The notes beneath the pieces were generated by a model. It ran no database searches. It saw nothing but the letters and a program-made list of their open reading frames with translations, and was not told where the DNA came from. This document shows positions 59,365-64,000 of a stretch of DNA of 64,000 nucleotides, one piece after another. The DNA comes from Riptortus pedestris. Its lineage: Eukaryota; Arthropoda; Insecta; Hemiptera; Alydidae. Where the stretch lies: NCBI GenBank assembly GCA_019009955.1, contig CM032233.1, positions 14,193,501 through 14,257,500 on the forward strand, written 5' to 3'. A program made the position numbers and the translations under genes. Numbering within the stretch: position 1 is the first letter of the stretch; each line of letters begins with the position of its first letter.

Positions 59365-59488
59365 TTTTGAACGGACCTCATTTTCGTCATTTCCTGGGTA
59401 GAATTGATGGAAATTTGAAGAAAAATTTTGAAAATCGCGTCATGAGTACGACCTCAATAGCTGATTTCCCGTAGGGGAAATCTGCTAA
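58532..59488 (-). mobile_element. HINE-W element, complete long form
   Basis: A 957-bp copy from AAGTCCGTCACGCAGGGG to GGGGAAATCTGCTAA. The core CGACCGCTAGAGCGCTAACA leads into (AT)n at 59293-59361, interrupted by ACACACAT. It is one of the best full-length references. Confidence 0.85.
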
Positions 59489-59489
59489 T

Positions 59490-59960
59490 ATATTTTAAAT
59501 TTTCGAAATTCCCCCGTCTAACACCCCCCCCCCCGTATAAGAGTACAAATTCCAGCCACTAATATGATTTTTGGCGTGTAATGAAACAGTTAAATATCGT
59601 GTATGGTATTGATCAAATAATCATTTTCGAGTCCAGACCGGAAAAATGTTAATTGATGACTTACAAATATATAGTATCTCACAAACTATAATTTCAATGA
59701 AAACATTATTAAGAATTTGCACTTCGAATAATTTGGTTCACAATATAAGAGCTTATTGTTAATATGACATGAGGAGGAGTGGCGGTTAATAATAATAGAT
59801 AGTGAAAAAGTATATATATTACAACATTTAATTTCCAATAAGATTGGTTCGATTGAATGTTTCGATCCAACGCATATTAACGGAGATATTTCCAATTATC
59901 CAAGCTCCCTCCCTCTAAGCTCCAATTTCAGCCATTAACGAACATGATCTTTATTTTGTG
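59490..59960 (-). mobile_element. HINE-W fragments
   Basis: 59490-59645 and 59680-59955 hold diverged minus-strand pieces (AATTCCAGCCACTAATATGA and CAATAAGATTGGTTCGATTG) without termini. Confidence 0.45.
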
Positions 59961-59961
59961 T

Positions 59962-60560
59962 GAATGTGCGCGTGTGTGTTTCTCTGGATAAATCCACTGA
60001 AGGATATTTACATTTACATTGTAATTTGCAGTATCATGTATAATGCATTTTTCTGTGAAGCTCAACGTGCGAAAATTTCACTTTTTTTGTATTTATAAAT
60101 GCATTGTAGACAAAAATATTCAGGGCTGTGTGTCTTTCATTTGTGTAGGGATACATGTTTTTATTTGACGTAAACCACCAATCTGATGAATAGCTTTGAT
60201 ATTCCCTCAAAATAATTTTCCTCCTACAAAACAGAGTATTTAATGTCATATTTTGCTCTTTCTAAGTGATTTCTCTCTCCGTCCAAAAAAAGCATTTTAA
60301 GTGGTGAGTTATTGCCGATCCATTAGGTATAAAACATCCTTCTCCCTCTCGTTAGCTCTTGACGTTACAATACCCTAATAGTACAATTATTCCTCTTTCT
60401 TTCCCCCACAAAGGGACAATGGCTCCTGGGAAAAGAAAAAAAAACGCTTTTGTTTCCCCCGACTTAACTTATTGAAACGGAATTACGCTCTGGTTTCAAA
60501 CATTTTTAGGCTTTTCACAAATGACAAAGGCCCTTCAGAGATTTCTTATTCTGTGTAGAA
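59962..60560. other. Gene-free interval
   Basis: No gene recognised. A 71-codon minus-strand frame has no motif. Confidence 0.4.
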
Positions 60561-60561
60561 A

Positions 60562-61400
60562 AAGTCCGTCACGCAGGGGCTGCGGTAACTAAGCATATTT
60601 CCCATCTGCTGATATGACACATTTGTGATCTCATATCACCACGTATTCTCTATATATATATGTAAAAAAAAAAACCTATGAGTAGAAGGGGCGGAGGTTA
60701 CTGAGGACAGAAAACAAGAAAGTAGTAAAAACTTGTTTAATACTTGACTTACGAAAAATGCATAGAGCAACAAATGTAGAAAATCAAAAGTTTAACAACA
60801 TTGGTTCTATAACATTTTATGACCAGGCTCATTATAATGGAGACATTTTGAATTCTTTAATCCTCCCCTTTCTCTAAACCACCACTATCCAGGTCCAATT
60901 TCAGCAAGAAACAAATATAATCATTAGTGTTGACTAAAACGGATAAATCAAATAAACATTTTAGAATAAAGAACGAAAATTCTTACTTGATGACAAGACG
61001 AATTTGCTTGCATCTCGAAGTAATAGTTCAATGACAACCATATTTGTTATTTAACCTTGTAATGTAGTGGTTCATGATATAAGAGCTTATTATAATATGA
61101 CACGAGTAAGAGTGGGGGTTTAATGATGGCCAAAAACTAAAATATGAAAATAGTTGACGAATATGAAAGACATTTATGTGACAACGTATATAGAACATTG
61201 CCTTTGCAATAAGATTGGTTCTGTACAACTGTTTGATCCGACGCAAATCAAGGGAAATATTTCGAATTTTCGAATATCCCCCCTACCATTGGTCCGATTC
61301 TCGCAGTTAACGAACTTGATCTTCGTTTTTAAATAAAAAGTTTAAATACTAAGTTTTGTAACAATCAGACAAAATTGCAATCACTAGAGCGTTAACTATT
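60562..61400 (-). mobile_element. HINE-W fragments, subfamilies 4 and 1
   Basis: 60562-60905 starts AAGTCCGTCACGCAGGGG and carries a subfamily-4 block (GGTGATATGAGATC-type, reverse strand). 61010-61400 is a second minus-strand piece ending at CACTAGAGCGTTAAC, the core before the AT site. Confidence 0.55.
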
Positions 61401-61424
61401 ATGATATCTGATAAAAATATATCT

Positions 61425-62462
61425 GTTATGCATTTTTTCGTAACCCAAGTATTATGCGAGTTATTGGTACTTGTTTTCAGCCTTCAGTAATCTCTCACTA
61501 ACTCACTGGGGAAATCTGCCTAGTTTACGCAGCCCCTGTCTTACGGAATTTTTACCCTTCAGTAATGCCACACCTCTTATCATGGAATTTTAGTAATAGA
61601 GAATGTGCTCAGTAGTGTGTCAGTCTAGCACGTGGGAAATTTGCTTAAATTAAGCATTACCCTGTGGGTCGGAGTTTTATCATCAGATTTCCATTGAGGG
61701 AAATCACATATTGACGAAGTATTTATGACGCGATTTTCGAAATTTTTCTTCAAAGACGCATCGATCCTACCTAAGAGATGACTAAAATGAGGTCCGTTGA
61801 AAGTTGCATATATGTATATACTTGTCTGTCACCGCTTAGCGGTCGCAATTATTGTTTGAATGTTACCAAACTCGATATTTATTCGTTTTTGTAAAAAGAA
61901 AGATCAAGTTCGTTAACGACGGAAATCGGACCAGGGGAAGAGAGGGGGAGAATTTTGAAAATTCGAAATATCTCCGTTACTATAAGTCGGATCGAAATAT
62001 TGTATAGAATTAATCATATTGTAAATGAAATTTACTATAAATATTGTTCTATACATTTATTCTACATCTTGAATATTAACCGAGATATTTGCATTTGTAT
62101 TCTGTGTGTGGTCGGCAGGACTCCATGTTCCGGACTTTCCGCCGAGAGCTCTGGTGACCGTTTCCGGAACTATACGTCCTTCGTGAATAGGTTTAGAGAC
62201 CCCTTCCTACTACAGCTGTTATTAGGCAGATTTCTCTATTGTAAAACTTCACCTGGGAAATCTGCTTAGTTTACGCAGCCCCTGCGTGAAGGACTTTCTG
62301 ATATATTTCAGGTATTGTTGTTCAGGAGGTTTCTTATTATGGTTTGTATTTATTCTCTTATTATTCTTGGTGGTGTTTTGTTGACAGTATGTAGATTTAT
62401 CTATTGCTAAACATCACGATGAAAATCTGCTTCGTTTATGCAGCCCCTGCGTGACTGACTTG
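61425..62462 (+). mobile_element. Cluster of HINE-W 3' ends and one complete copy
   Basis: A subfamily-4 3' end (to 61560), an isolated 3' terminus (61630-61680), a complete subfamily-3 copy (61683-62296, short AT core, GCAGCCCCTGCGTGAAGGAC) and a subfamily-2 3' end (62299-62462) follow each other in the same orientation. Confidence 0.65.
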
Positions 62463-62464
62463 TT

Positions 62465-63085
62465 AGTTTAGTGTTAATTATATTCCCCTAGTTATTTTAG
62501 CTTCAGTTTTAATTTTAATTTTTCCATATTTTCATTGTGATCAGGAACAAGAGTTAAAGGAGAATGTTTTCTAAACGGAAGGTTAAGCCAGTAAGTAGAG
62601 ATTGAAAGATGTCTCTGGATTATAATTGTAGGTAGTCGGGAGGGAGGAGGGTCAATGTTTGTCCAACGGGCAGCTCCACTTTCAACAGGGCATTTATATG
62701 TTGTTTCAGTTTCCAATTGGCTCCGACACTGTCAACACCTCTCCATAGCCCCGTCGCCATCTATATTTTTTAATTTTTTTTTTATTATTTTTGCTGACTA
62801 TCATCCTCCGGTAAAAACATCTTTTCTCCACCGATTGACCCTTTATGAGAAAGTATTGCAGAATGTTGAGCACGCGCCCATTGTATTGGTAACATAGATG
62901 GAGGTTTAAAAAGAATACAATACGTATTTTGTGGGGCTACAAGACACTATTAGCAGATTTGCCTCAAAGTAGTCGACTATCGATTATTTACTGACAATGG
63001 GTGTACACGGCCTTCCCCCCACCGATTTGAACGAGATTTTTTTAGTGTTTAGTACCTAATGAAAAACCAGTTCTGTCAAAGCGAG
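62465..63085. other. Gene-free interval with a HINE-W 5' terminus
   Basis: 62952-62980 is an isolated HINE-W 5' end (TTAGCAGATTTGCCTCAAAG). The rest has small unsupported frames. Confidence 0.4.
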
Positions 63086-63089
63086 AGAA

Positions 63090-63850
63090 CGCACTTCTCA
63101 CGCGTTCGTCTAAAAAAAATATGTTAAAGTTTGCCTAAACGTCCTGAGTTGTACCCAAGAAATGTATTCCAACTAGCCCCGTGGGTCAGTTGGTAGTGCT
63201 TTCTTTTTGTTAGCGGAAATCACAAGATCGAATCTCGCCGGGGGTGACTATTTATTTTGGATTTTGTAATTTTTAGCGTGTTCCATATATTTAAAGAAAA
63301 TTCGAATACTTTATGTTAAAATTGTAATTGGTACAAGGAAATATTTAATATTGTACAAGAAATATAATATTAATTGAATGTATATGTATATAACAATTAT
63401 CAATAAAAACGCAGATATTTAAATAATATTTTTCAACGGGTTTATATATATTTTCATTACATTTGTCTTTGGATCACTGGCGTATATTTCAATCATTAAG
63501 TTAAAAATTTTGTCAAGTGTCTCCTTAACTGCTTGTATTTAATCGAATTGAATCGCAGAATATCATCTACCATTAAAATTCATTCTATTCTTTAACACCA
63601 TTGTCATCCGTAATAAAATAGTTAACTATTAATATTAAATAAACGCCCTAGAGATAAAAAATAAAAAAAAATAATCCAGAAATAAAAAATAGTCACTCCC
63701 GGCGAGATTTGATCTTGAGATTTCCGGTTACAAAAGGAAAGTACTACCAACTGAGTCATGGTGGCTACTTGAAACGTACATAGGAACAATCGTGCCGTTC
63801 AGGCGAACTTTAGCATTTTTTTTTAGACGAACGCTAGAGAAGTGTATGAA
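63090..63850. repeat. Inverted pair of tRNA-like repeats
   Basis: The left arm of about 170 bp (63090-63265) and the right arm (63660-63845) are imperfect reverse complements enclosing about 400 bp of AT-rich DNA. Each arm holds a tRNA-like segment: left GTGGGTCAGTTGGTAGTGCT ... AGATCGAATCTCGCC (63180-63240), right the reverse complement of CTCAGTTGGTAGTACTTTCC ... GATCAAATCTCGCC. The D-arm and T-arm words (pol III A and B boxes) are recognisable. The acceptor stem and anticodon loop are not canonical, so these are tRNA-derived repeats rather than functional tRNA genes. Confidence 0.65.
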
Positions 63851-63962
63851 AAAACCAATTTATATTTTTTTTAATAGAAAGTTTTTTTCATAAAAAATAT
63901 GGAAAAAACAATAGACAATGGAATTATAACTTGTTCAAATAAAAGGTATATGTTTTACCAAT

Positions 63963-63991
<29 letters not shown>
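63963..63991 (+). repeat. Poly(A) tract
   Basis: An A-run of about 28 near the right edge. It could be a retroelement tail cut by the window, or simple sequence. Confidence 0.6.
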
Positions 63992-63993
<2 letters not shown>

Positions 63994-64000
63994 AAAAATA

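Noticed and set aside
63178..63245. Functional tRNA gene
   Set aside because: The D-arm and T-arm words are present, but the acceptor stem does not pair properly and the anticodon arm is irregular. An inverted decayed copy nearby points to a repeat.

Overview
This is a 64-kb, very AT-rich stretch of nuclear DNA from a eukaryote, most likely an arthropod and probably an insect. The support is the mix of repeats: jockey-like and other LINE reverse-transcriptase relics, mariner and Tc1-like relics, a tRNA-derived SINE, solo LTRs, and dozens of copies of a non-autonomous element built like the Helentron-associated (HINE / DINE-1) elements of insects. I found no intact host protein gene, rRNA or functional tRNA, no bacterial-type operon and no CRISPR. 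Almost every long open frame is either a transposon relic or an artefact of a simple repeat whose period is a multiple of three.

The dominant component is one repeat family, called HINE-W here. Read in its own orientation it starts TTAGCAGATTTCCC followed by an immediate palindromic partner, has a core with an (AT)n tract between GTCCGTTCAAAA and TTGTCTGTTAACGCTCTAGC, and ends with GGGAAATCTGCTTAG, a stem-loop ACGCAG-CCC-CTGCGT and the tail GACGGACTT. At least 45 complete, truncated or interrupted copies lie on both strands from about 470 to 62,960. They carry nearly all of the window's long (AT)n arrays, always at the same internal place. A copy at 53,642-54,473 splits a SINE, and removing it restores the intact SINE sequence exactly. 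This fixes the ends and shows insertion between T residues without target duplication.

Layout. 1-9.4 kb: LINE tail, a 64-bp satellite, HINE copies, a 33-bp twin-palindrome minisatellite inside an inverted-repeat element, and a SINE. 9.7-14.4 kb: SINE, LINE C-terminal relic, a GC-richer unique block, and two convergent jockey-like relics. 14.8-26 kb: HINE copies with a nested Tc1-like MITE, a SINE and a second LINE relic. 26-30.6 kb: a 30-bp minisatellite, a mariner transposase relic with an internal nine-fold amplification, and a 51-bp-arm palindrome. 31-47.5 kb: HINE copies, three solo LTRs, a mariner-type TIR element, and a 1.3-kb composite duplicated from 15.6-16.9 kb. 47.5-64 kb: HINE copies, a 1.48-kb TIR transposon with a broken DUF7869-type gene, a fourth LTR, and an inverted tRNA-like pair at the right end.

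The most interesting item is 49,768-51,251. It is a DNA element with 29-bp terminal inverted repeats, a 6-bp target duplication and internal copies of its terminal motif. It encodes the C-terminal half of a DUF7869-like protein, which suggests that this poorly understood family is a transposase.
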